Positions 32,704 to 45,791 are shown, numbered from the stretch's first letter. The stretch: 64,000 nt of DNA from Lentinus brumalis (GCA_001792895.1 MARA01000011.1:868001-932000); one strand, 5' to 3'. Notes: a model not told the origin generated them from the letters alone. Translations and numbers: made by a program.

Positions 32704-33263
32704 TAAGGCTCCAACCATTTAGTTTATTTACTGTTTATAAACGGTTATTACTGTATACTGTTTCAGTTTATTTACATGACCGGGAGTAAATGGGGTAAAA
32801 GGTTTAGTAAACAGTAAATAAATAGTTGGTCGCTGGGGGCGGCGTACCACTCAGAGAAGCTTTTAAACGCATACCCTGGCATGTAATGAGGCATCAGACC
32901 GTCAAAGTCTTGAAAGTGCAGACGGTTTGAAGGCTCCAGACAACCTCACTTGCCCCGGTCGTTCATTAATGACCCCGATTGAGGCAAGGCTTATGTCATC
33001 TCTGAGCGCCTACTCACATGTCACTCTCAAAGACTCCTCAAAGCCCGCTGAGGGCTCTTCCTACTCATGTACTGGTTGCTCGAGCAGTGGTACGGTACAT
33101 TCAAGGCATACAGGGTAGGATATTATGGATTCAAGCATATTTCAAGGACCCTCAGGTGAAACCGTTTGTTTACTGTGTATTTACTGTTTATAAACATTTA
33201 CTAACACTTTACTGTTTATTTACACCTCCAGGTGTAAACATAAACTAAACGGTTGGAGCCTTA
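32704..33263. mobile_element. 560-bp non-autonomous TIR element (MITE), hAT-like
   Basis: The left end reads TAAGGCTCCAACC from 32704 and the right end reads the same inward from 33263. The inverted repeat continues through TTTAGTTTAT with a single mismatch, about 24 nt in all. Exact 8-bp direct repeats ATACGCAA flank it at 32696-32703 and 33264-33271. The interior has no coding capacity. It is AT-rich near both ends, with many copies of TTTACTGTTTA or GTTTATTTAC in both orientations, like the subterminal motif clusters of hAT elements. The 8-bp duplication fits the hAT superfamily; the transposase supplying it is not in this window. It is 178 bp from the right duplication of the larger transposon. 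Confidence 0.88.
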
Positions 33264-33271
33264 ATACGCAA
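33264..33271. repeat. Right 8-bp target-site duplication ATACGCAA
   Basis: Exact direct repeat of 32696-32703, immediately outside the right inverted repeat of the 560-bp element. Confidence 0.88.
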
Positions 33272-33946
33272 TCGTCATTAATTGCGAGTGTCGCCGCTGG
33301 CGTCAGCGGCTGAACCGACGACTTGCTGTTCGCCGATTGAGATCGGGGACCCACACTCCGCTCGGTGTTTGCATTACTAGCGGCGCCTCCGCGGTGACCG
33401 CGCGAGTGCTCGCTTGGGCGCAACGTCGTAACAGGACATGTAGCGCCAACATGGGGAAAGGAGATATGGATGAGGTTGGTTGCTGAATGGGATATTCACT
33501 TGGCATCTATATGAACTAGCCGTGAAGATATGACACATCAGATCCTAACAGAGAACGCCGTTAACACGCACCCACTCCCTGTAAGTATCAGCAATACTCC
33601 TGCCGCGCAAAGCCGAAGTTTATGCATTATGTATAGCACACGATAGCCGATGAATGGTGACGTTCCAGCCCGATGGTCGTTCCTTGCCAGACATCCGATG
33701 TGAAGCGGAGTACGATGAGCTCACGAATCGGAGGACCATGAGCACAGCCTGAGCCCAAGTGTGGCAAAAGTCAAGGCCGCGTTCAGTATCTTTGATCGGA
33801 AGGTTATGCCACAGGCGCTTGCTTGGCTTTCCCACGGGGCGCCCAAGGATCTGGCCCGACTGGCCATCCTGGCTTTTCCTCCATCTCATTCGACATCTCT
33901 CGCAGCCGTCTGGGCTGTGACGCTGCTGTCGCATCCTTACGAAAGC
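33272..33946. promoter_or_regulatory. 5' flank of the Ski2 gene; nothing else recognised
   Basis: No conserved coding sequence was seen. A frame open in phase with Ski2 from about 33761 includes an earlier ATG at 33806, so part of this stretch could encode a longer N-terminus, but the extra residues show no helicase-family resemblance. Confidence 0.35.
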
Positions 33947-36900
33947 ATGACCGCCAGGGAACATGAAGTCTTGGTCGATCAGATCCTAAATCCCGCAGCC
34001 GGCAATGCCGATGGCCTTCTTTCTGGCTTGGGACTTGCCAGTTTCCCCTCCAGAGACGAGGTCCATAGACAGATAGAGGAGCACCTTCTCCTGCCGAACT
34101 CAACGCTGCCAGACCATTGGCTCCCCACGTATCAGATGTAAGGTTCCAGGGTACCGCGGTAGCCGGCAGCCAGCCGTCCGAGTTAATAATGACCGCTGTT
34201 CATCTGTAGACACTGGGAAACCAAGCTATCGATCCCATCCTTGCTGAAGTTCGAGCCATCGCCGCCTCCAACGAGTCTAGCGTTTGTTCGGACTGGTCTG
34301 CAAGGACGCGTAACCGGTTATAACGAAGTACGTACTGAGGGCCGCGTGTTATGTCCGTTGATTGACGTTTATGTGCAGGTGTCCAACCCCCGAGTGTCCA
34401 CCGGCTTGACGTCGTCGGCTCTCGACCGTGCGCCAGGACCGAGCCGCAACTTTGTACGGGGCAAGTCAGGCTACGTGCCTTTCTTGCCTGGTGGTCTCGA
34501 CAGTCTCAAGCCAGCGGATGATGTCATCGACTTTCAAGAGGGATCCTCACGTCTTAGAACGGTCGCCCCCGGTCTATCGCGCGGTCTCCGCCTTCCAGGC
34601 CAACCCGCGGAAGACGTTGACCCTGATCTCGTCGGACTGACCGCCGCGCGACCCGCCGCGCCCGAGGAGCGTGAAGCTCTGGTACGCGAACATAGCGCAT
34701 CCCTGAATGTCGCTGACTATGTCGCACAGAACGGACAGACATATGGTTCTTTAGAAGAGGAAGATGCTCCACTGGGCAACGGAAATGCTGACATCGACGA
34801 GCTCTTACCCACCAGCGTGTGTATCATGCGCTGGACTAGTCTATGCTGCAGATGCTGAAATATCTTCTCCCAGCGGAGTCACTTGAACCCCGTTGCTTCT
34901 GCTCGCCGGCAGCTGCGTCGTGTAAATGTCCAGAAGCGCGATTGGGCTCACGAGGTGGATGTGAACAAGGAGATGACCAACTTCCACGAACTCGTACCGG
35001 AGATGGCGCACGAGGTCGGTCCAAGACACCTGCCCTTGATCCTTGCACTGACCCCCCTTCCCCAGTATCCTTTCAAGCTGGACACTTTCCAGAAAGAGGC
35101 AGTGTATCACCTCGAGATGGGCGACTCGGTGTTCGTGGCAGCACATACATCGGCGGGGAAGACGGTTGTGGCGGAGTACGCAATCGCGCTGGCGGCGAAA
35201 CATATGACCAGGTACTGCGCCTCGCACCGTCTCCGCAGCGTCAGTTATCAACTCTTTCAAAATCTGTCAGGGCCATCTATACTTCTCCGATCAAAGCGCT
35301 TTCAAACCAGAAGTACCGCGACTTCAAGGAGACATTTGGCGCCGCTTCTGTGGGCATATTGACGGGTGACGTCCAGATCAATCCGGAAGCCAACTGCCTC
35401 ATCATGACTACGGAAATTCTGCGCAGCATGCTCTACAAGGGCGCTGACCTGATACGAGATGTCGAGTTCGTCATTTTCGACGAGGTGCATTATGTCAACG
35501 ACGCAGAGGTGAGCAATCCGGCTGCTAACGCTGGATATATGCGGATCCTTACAACGAATTCAAACCAGCGCGGAGTCGTCTGGGAAGAAGTTATCATCAT
35601 GTTGCCGGATCATGTCAACATCATCCTGCTCTCTGCCACAGTTCCAAACACGAAGGAGTTTGCGGACTGGGTCGGGTAGGAGTGCCAATTTTGCGCTCAT
35701 GGCAGCCACGCTGATTGTATGAGCAGGCGAACGAAGAAGAAGGACATCTACGTGATCTCCACCAGCAAGCGGCCCGTGCCCCTCGAGCACTATCTCTACG
35801 CCGGCCGAGACCTGCACAAGATCGTCGACGCTGACCGACGCTACCTTGGACAAGGGTTAGCGGCTCCTACCTTGGCGTTGGATGTGCTAATGGCTATCTA
35901 CTGTGTGCAGGTATAAGGACGCCGGGGAGGCGCTGCGGCGGAAGCAGGATAAAGAGCGAGAAGCCCAAGGTCTTCCCCCGGTACAGAAGCTCGGCGCGCG
36001 GGCTGCAGCGCCTCAACGAGGGCAGCGTGGCGGACCACCAAGCAGAGGAGGCCAACGAGGCGGTACCCCTGCTCGCGGGGCACCCGCGCGAGGCGCTCCA
36101 GCACGCGGCGGAGGTAGCTCGAGAACATTCCACCAGCCGGACAAGAACCTCTATGTTCACCTCATTGGGAACCTGCGCAAGCGGGAATTGCTGCCCGTGG
36201 TCGTCTTCACGTTTTCCAAAAAACGCTGCGAAGAGAACGCTGGGACCCTGACGAACCTCAATCTCTCCACATCTGTGGAAAGGAGTGAGATCCATGTAGC
36301 TATCGAGAAAGCGCTGTCTCGGCTTAAAGGTGCGTCGTTCTATCCGTGGTCCATGTCATCTCTAATGCACCATGCTCCTGCAGGGTCGGACAGACAGCTC
36401 CCGCAGATACGCCGGATGCGCGACCTGCTTTCTCGGGGCATCGGCGTCCATCATGGTGGCCTGCTGCCCATCGTGAAAGAGGTTGGCAAAATCAGCAACT
36501 GGTGGACCCTGTTTGTGCGCTGATGCGCGGACACAGGTCGTAGAAATCCTCTTTGCGCGCGGATTGGTCAAGGTCCTGTTTGCCACAGAGACGTTTGCCA
36601 TGGTACGTGGTAGGATTCATCGAGATCGCTTGTGCCATCACTGAAGCGTTCAATAGGGTGTGAACATGCCGGCGAAATGTGTCGTTTTCTCGCACATCAG
36701 GAAGCACGACGGGCGCAGCTTCAGGGAATTGAATCCCGGGGAGTACACCCAGATGGCTGGACGGGCGGGACGTCGTGGTCTCGACTCGACGGGAACGGTC
36801 ATCATCGTGGCAAACGATGAGTGTCCTGAGGTGAGCATGGACGCGTTGAATGCCGAGGCCCGCCGATGATTTATGACCTCTCTCCGGCGGTAGCAAACGA

Positions 36901-38872
36901 CGCTTCAGAACATGATACTAGGGACGCCCACAAAGCTGCAGTCCCAATTCCGACTTACGTACAACATGATCCTGAACTTGCTCCGAGTGGAGGCGCTGCG
37001 CGTTGAGGAGATGATCAAGCGCAGCTTCTCCGAGAATGCGACACAGAGGATCATGCCTGAGAACCAGAAGAAGGTGGCCGAGGTGCGATTTTGCACACCT
37101 GTGCGCACTGCGTACATGTGAAGCTTTCCACTTATCATCTTCCAGACTGAACGCAAGTTGTCGAGCCTGCCGAAGCTGGAATGCGATGTGTGCGCTCCAG
37201 ATCTCGAGCGGCTCTATAACGTATCGTTCACGATCGTCGAGCTAAACCACCAAATCTTGACCAAGGCGGTCAACAAGGGTGGCAGGTACCTGACTCCAGG
37301 GCGGATCGTTATCCTCCGTGACGGTGTAGGTCCTGACAGGCAAACATATTTCCAGCACGACTAACCTCTTTCGTCTCTCTTCGCAGCACTTCAAGTGGAA
37401 CATGGCCGCCTTCCTCAAACCAGTACCATCCACTGTCAAAGCGAGAGACTCACACGACGAGGAGAAGGTCAAGCTCTATTACGTTCTAGCCCTTGTATCT
37501 CCAGAGACGAAGGCAAAGAAGCACGGTGAGCCCTGTCATCTGTTCGCTTTTGCAACGGCGCGGCGATACTCAACATTCACGAAGACGTGGACGCGGAAGC
37601 GGTTCCTCCTCGATGGCCTCCAACTCCAGAGTCCCTGCTCATCGACGAGCCTACGTACGAGCTCACGGCCGTCCCGGCGACCAGTATAGCCATGGTGACC
37701 TATGATTGCATCAAGGTCACTCCCCTGTGCGTTGTGAACTGTAAGGCCTCACTGACTAGTAGTATCTCTAGGTTGACGTTCCGCTACTGGTGGAGAAGCA
37801 CAAGCTCTCAGCGCTCAAAGGCACAGTCAAGCCATTGCAGGAAGTGCTGAATGGCTGGTTGCAGCAAGGGTCTATCCCCGAAGCTGACTGGGGAAGGAAC
37901 CGGCAGCTAGAGTTTCAGGAGCTCTTGCGGCAGAGACAACAACTCGTGCGCCAACTTGATGGAATCGCATGCACTTCGTGTCCTGAATTCGAGGCCCATG
38001 TCAGTGACTACGTTCATTGTTATGATCTCCCGACTAAAGTCCCTTCAGTATATGTTCATGCACGGCAAAAAGGTCCTCCAAGCCAATATTGAAGCGCTCA
38101 AGATGTCACTCTCGGACGAGAACTTGGCACTCATCCCCGACTACGAGCAACGCATCGCGGTACTCAAAGAGCTGAAATTCATCGACGACAACTCGACGGT
38201 GCTGCTTAAAGGCCGTGTCGCATGCGAGGTCCGACCGACCCTTCTCCTACGATACCTTACGTTTGTTCACTGTAGCTCTCGCAGATCAACTCGGCGAACG
38301 AACTGGTCCTCACCGAGCTCATACTTGAGAACACGCTTGCGGCGTACGAGCCAGAAGAAGTCGTCGCCCTTCTGTCATGCTTCGTCTTCCAGGAGAAGAC
38401 CGACGTCGAGCCAGTCATCCCGCCTAAGCTCCAAGAAGGACTGGCTGCCGTCATGGCGATCGCGGAGCGTGTGGAGGCGGTACAGACCAGGAACAATGCA
38501 CTCGCTGAAGACTTCCGCGCGCTCAAACCGGGTCTTGTAGAGGTCGTGTACGAGTGGGCGAAAGGGATGGTGAGCAATGATAACATCTACCTGGACGTAT
38601 GCGCATATTGACGATCGGTTTCTAGCCATTTGAGCAAATAACTGAGCTCACCGACGTTGCTGAAGGTACCATCGTGCGTGTAATCACACGCCTGGACGAA
38701 ACGTGTCGAGAGGTGAGAGACGCGGCCCGCGTCATCGGCGACGCGGAGTTGTTCAAGAAGATGGAGGAAGCACAAATCAAGATCAAGAGAGACAGTGCGT
38801 GTCCTTTCTGCTCTATGAAGTCACTGCACTCACGGTCCTCCAGTTGTATTTGCCGCCAGCTTGTATTTCTAG
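33947..38872 (+). CDS. SKI2: Ski2-type DExH RNA helicase (Ski complex, cytoplasmic exosome cofactor)
   Basis: Feeds mRNA 3'-to-5' to the cytoplasmic exosome with Ski3 and Ski8. About 20 short exons join in frame. Landmarks in order are [60 protein letters not shown], motif [40 protein letters not shown] motif II in [19 protein letters not shown] motif [23 protein letters not shown]-type [27 protein letters not shown] and motif VI in [12 protein letters not shown]. The arch and C-terminal helical domain follow, ending in [10 protein letters not shown]. Between the RecA domains is an Arg/Gly/Pro-rich insert near residues 560-600 ([13 protein letters not shown] and repeats). Start chosen at 33947 ([12 protein letters not shown]); 33806 is an alternative. 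There is no frame anomaly over nearly 5 kb. It is convergent with calnexin, 167 bp away. Confidence 0.95.
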
Positions 38873-39039
38873 CCACTTGCGCAGCCATCATACCATCAAC
38901 TACACGCATACATTGACTCCCACACAACCATTCCTCGGAAGCCCAATATATTAAGATATGCCATACTTTCCAATAGCACAGACAGCAATGGTACAGTGCA
39001 AAGTGCAATATGAGAGAGTGGAAAATGGGTATGTCCCTT

Positions 39040-41018
39040 TTACTTCCGCTTCTTGACCGGCGTCTCCTTCGACTCTCCACCTGCAGGCGCGACGGGTGCC
39101 GTCTCGGTCTTCGACTTGTCGTCGGCCGTGGGCGCGTCGGTCTTCTTGGTAGACTTCGGAGACTGCAAGCAACGGTTCATCAGCAACGGCAGTGTGAGCA
39201 CAGGTGAGCGAGAGTAGACATACCTTGGTGATAGGCTTCTGCTGGGCACCGACGACGCCGAAGAGAACACCGAGCATACCAAAGAGGGTCACGACGGAGA
39301 GGGTGAGGCCCGCGCCAGTCTCGGGGTGGGTCTTGAACGCAAGGACGGGGTCGATCTTGGCAAGCTCGATAAACTTGAACACCTTGCGGCGGATGAACTC
39401 GACGGGCTCGGCCTTGAAGTCAACAACCTCATCCTCAGCCTCGTCCTCCTTCTCCTCAGCCTTGGCCCTGATGTCCTCGATCTTCTTCTTGACGAAGTAA
39501 GTCTCCTCGGCGAGTTTACGGGCGTCCTCGACGGAGTGGCCGACGTAGATGTTATCGAAGAGGATGTCCTCAGTCATGGTCCAGAGTTCGATACCAACGC
39601 CGCCGATAGGGATGAGGGACTTGACGGGGTTGAGGTCCTCGAAGTAGTTGGGGTTGGGGATCTTGCGAGGAGCCCACTCGCCCTTGTACTCGGGGTTGTC
39701 GATCATCGGCGCAAACCACTTGCCCTTGTAGTTGGGGTTCGCCTTGTAGGGGCGCTTCCACTCGCCGCAGCCGGGTGCCTCGTCGCACTTGGGGTTGCGG
39801 ATGGTGGGGGCGATGTAATCACCGTCCTCCTCATCATCCCACTCCTCAGGCTTCTCAGCATCTAAATCTCGCGTCAATGCTGCCATCCGGGCTACACAAG
39901 ACGTTGACAGCGTACCAGGGTCAGGAATGTACTCAGGCTCGTCATCGAGCCAGCCCTCAGGCTTCACGGCGTCCTCGTCGGGGATCTCGTAAGGAGCATC
40001 CTCGTCCCAGTCATCGGGCTAAAGGAGTGATGGTGACATTGAGTGCTGCCTAACGCGTGATACTTTGCGAAAGAACGGACCTTCACAGCATCGGGATCAG
40101 CGATCCTCTTGGTGTCAACCCAATCCTCAGGCTTCTTGTCCTCCGGATCGTCAATCTCCTTCTCAGGGTTGACGGGAGGAGTGAAATCCTCGAGGAGGTT
40201 GCCGAGGTTGTAGCTATCGCCATTGAAGAGCACGTCGTAGGTGTTGTTGGGGAACACGTGGAGCGTGTAGAGGTTGGTGGCCTTGCCAAAGTTGGGCTTG
40301 GGGGAAGCTTGAGGTGCTTCTCCTCAAACTCGCCAGTCACAGGGTTCTTGTGGCGGAAGATGAAGTGAATCTACGCGAGCGCGTAATACACGTGAGTAAA
40401 CGTCACACGGACACGGACAGCAGCGCGTAGCGGCAAAAGCGCTCCGGACAGCGAGTTCCACGTACCTTGGTACCAGGGCACGTCAAGTCGGGGCCAAACA
40501 TGATGGTCCAAGGAGTGTGGTCATCAAACTCCTTGCCCGCAGTCTGGAAGCCATTCTCGAGGAGCTTGAGGTATCCACCGCCGCAGTTACCGCCTTTCTG
40601 GTACTTGACCTCGTACTGGACGACGAGGGGTTGCTCGGCGAACTCGACGGGGTGTGAGAAGGGGGCGGAGATGGCGTGATGAGCGGCCTTGCTCTTGGCG
40701 ACGAGGCCCTTGTCGCCGGGAATGAGGGGTTCGAGGGGTTCCTCTACCTCCCACTTGCCGACATAGCTCCAAGTCTCGCCACCAACGGCGGTCTTCTTGG
40801 TAGCCTCAGAGGGCGTCCATCGCTCGGACCAGTCATCAGTGAACTGCTCGAGGAAGGGGGCTTTGATTGAGGTGGCCTGACGTACGACGAGACGTCAGAA
40901 TTGTGCATATGCGTAGGAGCCACGGTATGACACGCACCTCGAAGGGACGGACCTCGTCCTCGTTCGCGGAAACAGCGAGGGCGAGGGCGAGGAATGCAGA
41001 AAGCGCTACGCTTCGCAT
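39040..41018 (-). CDS. Calnexin, ER membrane lectin chaperone
   Basis: Calcium-binding lectin that retains monoglucosylated glycoproteins in the ER. Start at 41018 opens a signal peptide ([18 protein letters not shown]). The globular domain includes [46 protein letters not shown] and [20 protein letters not shown]. The P domain has repeats of type 1 ([65 protein letters not shown]) and type 2 ([32 protein letters not shown]). One transmembrane helix ([19 protein letters not shown]) and a Lys-rich tail ending VKKRK place it in the ER membrane. The frame slips at the five-G plus-strand run 40300-40304: HLKLPP before, [18 protein letters not shown] one frame over. One missing base gives HLKLPPKPNFGK. 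No intron signals are present there, so I infer an assembly error. Confidence 0.95.
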
Positions 41019-41292
41019 GATATACGAAGGACCGAGACGGGTGGAAAGCAGTGGGATGGGCGAGGAAAGGAGCGAGAGAATGAGGAGGAGGTAAGAGTGT
41101 GCTGGCTCGCGATGCAGGCGCCCTCTAATAACCGTGGGCCGCGGTCCCAAGTGCCACGTAGCCCGTTCCGCAACACGCGCGCCTCCTCCGTTCCAGCGCG
41201 TTCCATGCTCCCACGCATCCCGCGTAACTCACAGCACAAGAAAGCAGTTCCATAGCACGCTCTACATACACAAGCACTACCGACTACAACAG

Positions 41293-44200
41293 CTATCCTA
41301 GCAGGTCTGCATGTCCCGACGCCGACAGCGCAAGCTGCAATGATAGACGTCAGCACACACCAAACGCACGATCTGGACACGCCACGTACAATGAACTCGT
41401 CGTCCAGATATTTTGACACGGAGATCTGGTCTCCCAGCCCCTTGCGTCTTCTCGTCTTCAGCACGAGGTCCCGTGCGAGTGCTTGTCCGGACGCAGGTTC
41501 CAGAGGCCGAAGCTTGATGCTTGTGTCGGTGGGATCCCCTGCGTGTGACGCCTCAGCCACCGATAATTCCGCGCGTTGCGTATGCACACTCACCTGGCAC
41601 AATCGACCAGTGGTCGAACGTCTGCAAGCAGAATGCCTGCCCTTGCGTCGACGTCCGCAGGTCCGTCTCGAAACCATTTGCGTCAATCACTGGAATGAGT
41701 GCCTTGACCGTATACAGCGGCGAGCCGGCCTTTGGGATGTCCTGGGTAACATGACCGCGACGTCTCGCGAGCACGGTGTACACCGCAGAAATACAATCAG
41801 CTGGGGCCTGCACTTCGACGAAGTACACAGGCTCCATCAGCCGAGGAGTAGCCTAGCGAATGTCTGCTTCAGAGGGTGTCGAGATGACGTAGACATGCAG
41901 ACTCACCATTAGGAACGAAGAATAGCAGACACGACGGGCCGTGGGCACAATCTGTCCTCCGCCACGGTAGATTGGCTCTTGCGCCAAGCTGGCGTCGAGT
42001 ATTCGGAACTTCACATTCCGCATAGCTGGATTATCGCATAACATGAATGGACTGACAATATGCAATGATGACATAGCACTCACGCTCATCGCACAGCGGC
42101 CCTTCTCGCGCGCCCCACTGGAAGCCCTGCTTGATGTGCTCCTTGACCGAGCCCAACAACTTCTTGTCGACCTGCGAAGGCAACGTATCGTCGAGCAAGA
42201 TATTGGGACCACTATCGTCTGGTCCGAACGCCCATATTGACCGCGACGCAAGTAAGTCCCACTGGTACTTATCCTCAAAGAACTTCCCGCGCTCCTTCGC
42301 AGTCATGCGCATGTTGACACGCCCAGTCTCAATGTCCTCAGCAATGCCGCGCTCAAGCGGCTCTGCGATCATCGTCAGGCGGTTCCTGCGGACATCTCGG
42401 TCAGTTTCAACCGCCACCGCCACATATATACCCGGCTGCCACGTACTTCTTGTTCGGCGTGTCGGCATAGCACTTCAACGCGCTCGTCTCGAGCACCGTC
42501 TCGGCGAACTTCGTGACCGGATCCGACACCTTGATTTCGATCTCCGAGAACAGTCGCCTGAGGTCGTGCATGACACAGTCGAGGTACAGCTCGCCCGTGC
42601 CAATGACGACGTGCTCACCGCTCTCCTCCACCTTCGTCGCAACGAGCGGATATGACTTGTTGACGCTTCGGAGACCGGAAAGCATCTTCGGCAGCTCGGA
42701 CGGCGCAATAGGCTCAATGGCGATCTTGAGCACCGACTGCGTCATGTGCTTAATCGGTCGGAAAATATGCAGGTCGTCCTCGATGTCCACGCCAGCGAGG
42801 GTCGCTGTCTTCGATATTGACGCATCGACGCCGCCGATGAGGACAAGATTGCCTGCGGGAACTTCCTCCGCTGGGATGAAGTACCTATTCGCGTCCTCTC
42901 AGACGAAGTCGCACAAGTGATTGGGACAGCACTCACCGAGCCTCGCTCATCCAAAGGTCCTCAACCTGAGCCTTGACCATGTCTTCCTCGTCTTCCGGAG
43001 AGTAACCCTCGCCGAGAACCTTGACGTCCATACCCTTCCGCAGTGTGCCGCTAATAACACGCCCGTAGGCACGGAAGGACTGTGCATCGGTTGTGTGGTA
43101 GAGCTTCGTGATCTGGACCATCAGCGGTCCGTCAGCGCTGCACTCCTGCATGGACTGGGCAAGTTCGGAAGACATTGGACCGAGATATGTCCCCTCAACC
43201 TATGATCCATCCATTAGACGTCAACCTTACCCACTGATGCAGCGATAGACAAACCTTTGACCGGGTAGCCTCCACGGGTGAAGGAATATGCTCCGTAATC
43301 ATGTCGACCAATCCCACGGACGGGCCGAAGAATTGATCAAGCACGACCTTGAGCAACGGCCGCACGTCCATCTTGTACATGATTGGCTTTAGCTGGATGC
43401 CGAGCGTCGCGAGCGTCTCCTTGAGCGCATCCGACTCCTCACTGAGGACCTGGCTGTACAGCTTGTACAATGGCTCAAGGATGAAGTGCACAAATGACCG
43501 GTTGGCGTCGGGGTCAGCAGGCTTACGAGTGAACTTGCGAGTCTCCCCGTTGAACCAGATGTCACCCCACAGACGGTCGGCAAATGCGTTAACGTCCAGG
43601 GAGCCTGATGTATATGATCAGTCGGTCGGTCGATAATGGTCAGCTCGTCTTGAGGATAGCAACGCACCGTATGTGTCAGCGTACATCTGCGCAAACGAAC
43701 GCAAAGTGAAGCACCAGTGCATGTCACTACTCGCAAATGCAACATTGCCGTTCTCGGGACTCAGCCGCAACTCAGGGTCTGGGTTTATACCGCTGTTACG
43801 TCTGTGAGCTCGTGAAAATCCACACTTCGAGGCATGGCGTCGCACCTGATGAAGGTGTTGATCTCCTCAATGGTGTGCTTGATTTTGTAATACGCATCAG
43901 CGGGCTTGATGCGCAGCTCAAGGATTAGTCGGTCAATCTTGTTCACGACAAGAGTAATTTTGACACCTTCTTGCAGCGCATGGCGTATAATGGCCTCCGT
44001 ATTGCACATCACACCTTCTACGACGTCGACCACGAGAAGGATGCCGTCGACCAAGCGAATGGCACTGGCAACCTCGTCCACAAAGTTCACGTGGCCGGGT
44101 GTGTCGATGAGGTGTATAAGGTGCGACTTGCCGTAGCTGTTCGAAAGGACAAGAGACATGGGTGCGGATTTGATGGATATTTCCCGGTCCCGGGACAGGA

Positions 44201-44902
44201 TGTGCGTGTCCGTGTAGCGAGTCTGCCATTCATCATGAACAGGCGTAACCGACGGAGTGTAACATAACTCGTACCTGGTGGTCGGAGTCCCAAGTGAGCT
44301 TGTGAGTCTCGAAGACAAGCATGTCCATCAAAGCAGTCTTGCCATGGTGTAGATGACCGACCACTGCGACGTTGCGCACGAATTCGGGGAAAGCGGTCAT
44401 GCTCAGCAAGAAGCTGCGCAACCTCTATGAGCATGTAAGCACCCTGTTCGGGCGTATAGTACGCACCCCTTGTCGAACCGAGTCTCCGGCATGTCCTTCT
44501 CCTCAACTGTCCATTTTCGCACTTTCACGGGAGCGATGATAGGCTCGGAAAGCGGTTGAGCATCCTCCTCCTGGACCAGCGTCTCGACCTCCTCGCCATA
44601 TACTTCAGAAGCCGATGGGTAGTACTGCTTGTCTTCGTGCAGGACTACAGCATTCTGTACAGGTTCTATACCACTTTCCATGAGTCTATGAGAACCTCAA
44701 ACATATATCAGGACTCACCATCCACTTCCATGAGAGCCAGCTCGTCCTGCTGGGGTTCCTCGTCGAACCCCTCCAGCGGCTGGGCCTCGGGCTGAGGAAC
44801 GAATTGGTTCTGCTGCTGCTGCTGCTCCTCCTCCTCTTCGTCGGATTCAAGATCGGCACCAATGTAGTTTCCGAACTCATCGTAGTCTTCGAAGGACGCC
44901 AT
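41293..44902 (-). CDS. SNU114: Snu114, U5 snRNP EF2-like GTPase
   Basis: Spliceosomal GTPase that controls Brr2 helicase activity during activation and disassembly. Start at 44902 ([18 protein letters not shown]) with the acidic and Gln-rich N-terminus typical of this family. The G domain reads [18 protein letters not shown] (P-loop), [15 protein letters not shown] (G3) and [20 protein letters not shown] (G4, followed by the Snu114-type insert). EF2-like domains follow: [90 protein letters not shown] and [20 protein letters not shown]. The C-terminal exon begins after an intron at LDDEF-I and reads [13 protein letters not shown] to the stop at 41293-41295. Exons join without frame breaks. The 5' end is divergent from prefoldin, about 300 bp away. 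Confidence 0.94.
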
Positions 44903-45205
44903 GGCGGTGGATGAAGCGGATAGCAGGAAGTTTGACGGGCAGGGGTGGTCTTAGTCACGTCGTCGGAGAACAAGGACGAAGATGCACAGTCACAAGATGT
45001 CCAGGAGACACTTATGCACGCCCAATAAACGTTTCGGAGCGTGAATGTGAACGAGGAGAAGCAGAGAGTCTGAGAGGGGGATTTTGGGAGGGAGCCACCG
45101 TCGCGGTCAGGATGAACGCGTCGGGTAGGGCGCTTCGCATCTGCACAAACACGATCATGCACTTGACCTCATCGTTCCCGCGTCCTTGTCCGACCGCTAC
45201 GAACT
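44903..45205. promoter_or_regulatory. Shared promoter region of SNU114 and prefoldin-1 genes
   Basis: A 303-bp gap between two divergent start codons, which must hold both promoters. No TATA box is evident on either side. A frame crossing it on the minus strand is a shadow. Confidence 0.5.
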
Positions 45206-45791
45206 ATGGCCACGCTCTCGGATGACACGTTGCGGAAGGTGCGTTGAGAGCTTTGCAGCCGTGGTTGTGCTGACCATTGAATGTCCCTCGCAGATCCTGG
45301 TGCAAATCCAGCAGACCGCGGTGCAGTCACAGCGCAATCTGAATGTCGCGAGACAGCAGATGGCGGCAAAGGAGCGCGAGCGCAGGATTTTGCAGCTAAC
45401 TATTGAGGAGATCACATCACTACAAGGAGATGTGAACCTGTACAAGGGTGTGGGCAAGATGTGCGTATGCCCACTCGCTGTCGACTTGCGGACATTCTTA
45501 CATCGCTCCCGCCCCTAGGTTCATGAACGTCCCACGACCGCGAATGGAAAACGATCTCCGCGCAGAGGAGAAGGAAATTACGGAGGATATCAAGAACCTC
45601 GAGAAGAAGGTGTGTTCTGTACGTAGTTGTGATGTTCGTCGTTCTGACAATGCACCTCAGAGCAAATACCTCGAGAAGCAGTTCAACGATGCACAGGCAC
45701 AACTACGTGATATTGTAAGCTATCTTTCCTCTGACAGCCCTTGCAAGACCTGACGAATCCGTAGTTCCACAGTGCGCCAGGCCAGTCATAA
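45206..45791 (+). CDS. PFD1: Prefoldin subunit 1 (beta-type)
   Basis: Subunit of the jellyfish-shaped co-chaperone that delivers nascent actin and tubulin to CCT. Start at 45206 (MATLSDDTLRKILVQIQQTA). Exon 1 is 45206-45238, exon 2 is 45294-45460, then exons encode FMNVPRPRMENDLRAEEK, KYLEKQFNDAQAQLRDI and the terminal FHSAPGQS. The N-terminal helix (NLNVARQQMAAKERERR), the central hairpin (LQGDVNLYKGVGKMF) and the C-terminal helix (EITEDIKNLEKKSKYLEKQF) are the beta-prefoldin pattern. About 120 residues, the usual size. Introns are 45-60 nt. The gene is convergent with the ABC transporter gene. Confidence 0.92.

Noticed and set aside
39326..39865. Long plus-strand frame of 179 codons opposite calnexin
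   Set aside because: It is the antisense shadow of the strongly conserved calnexin exons and has no family resemblance of its own.
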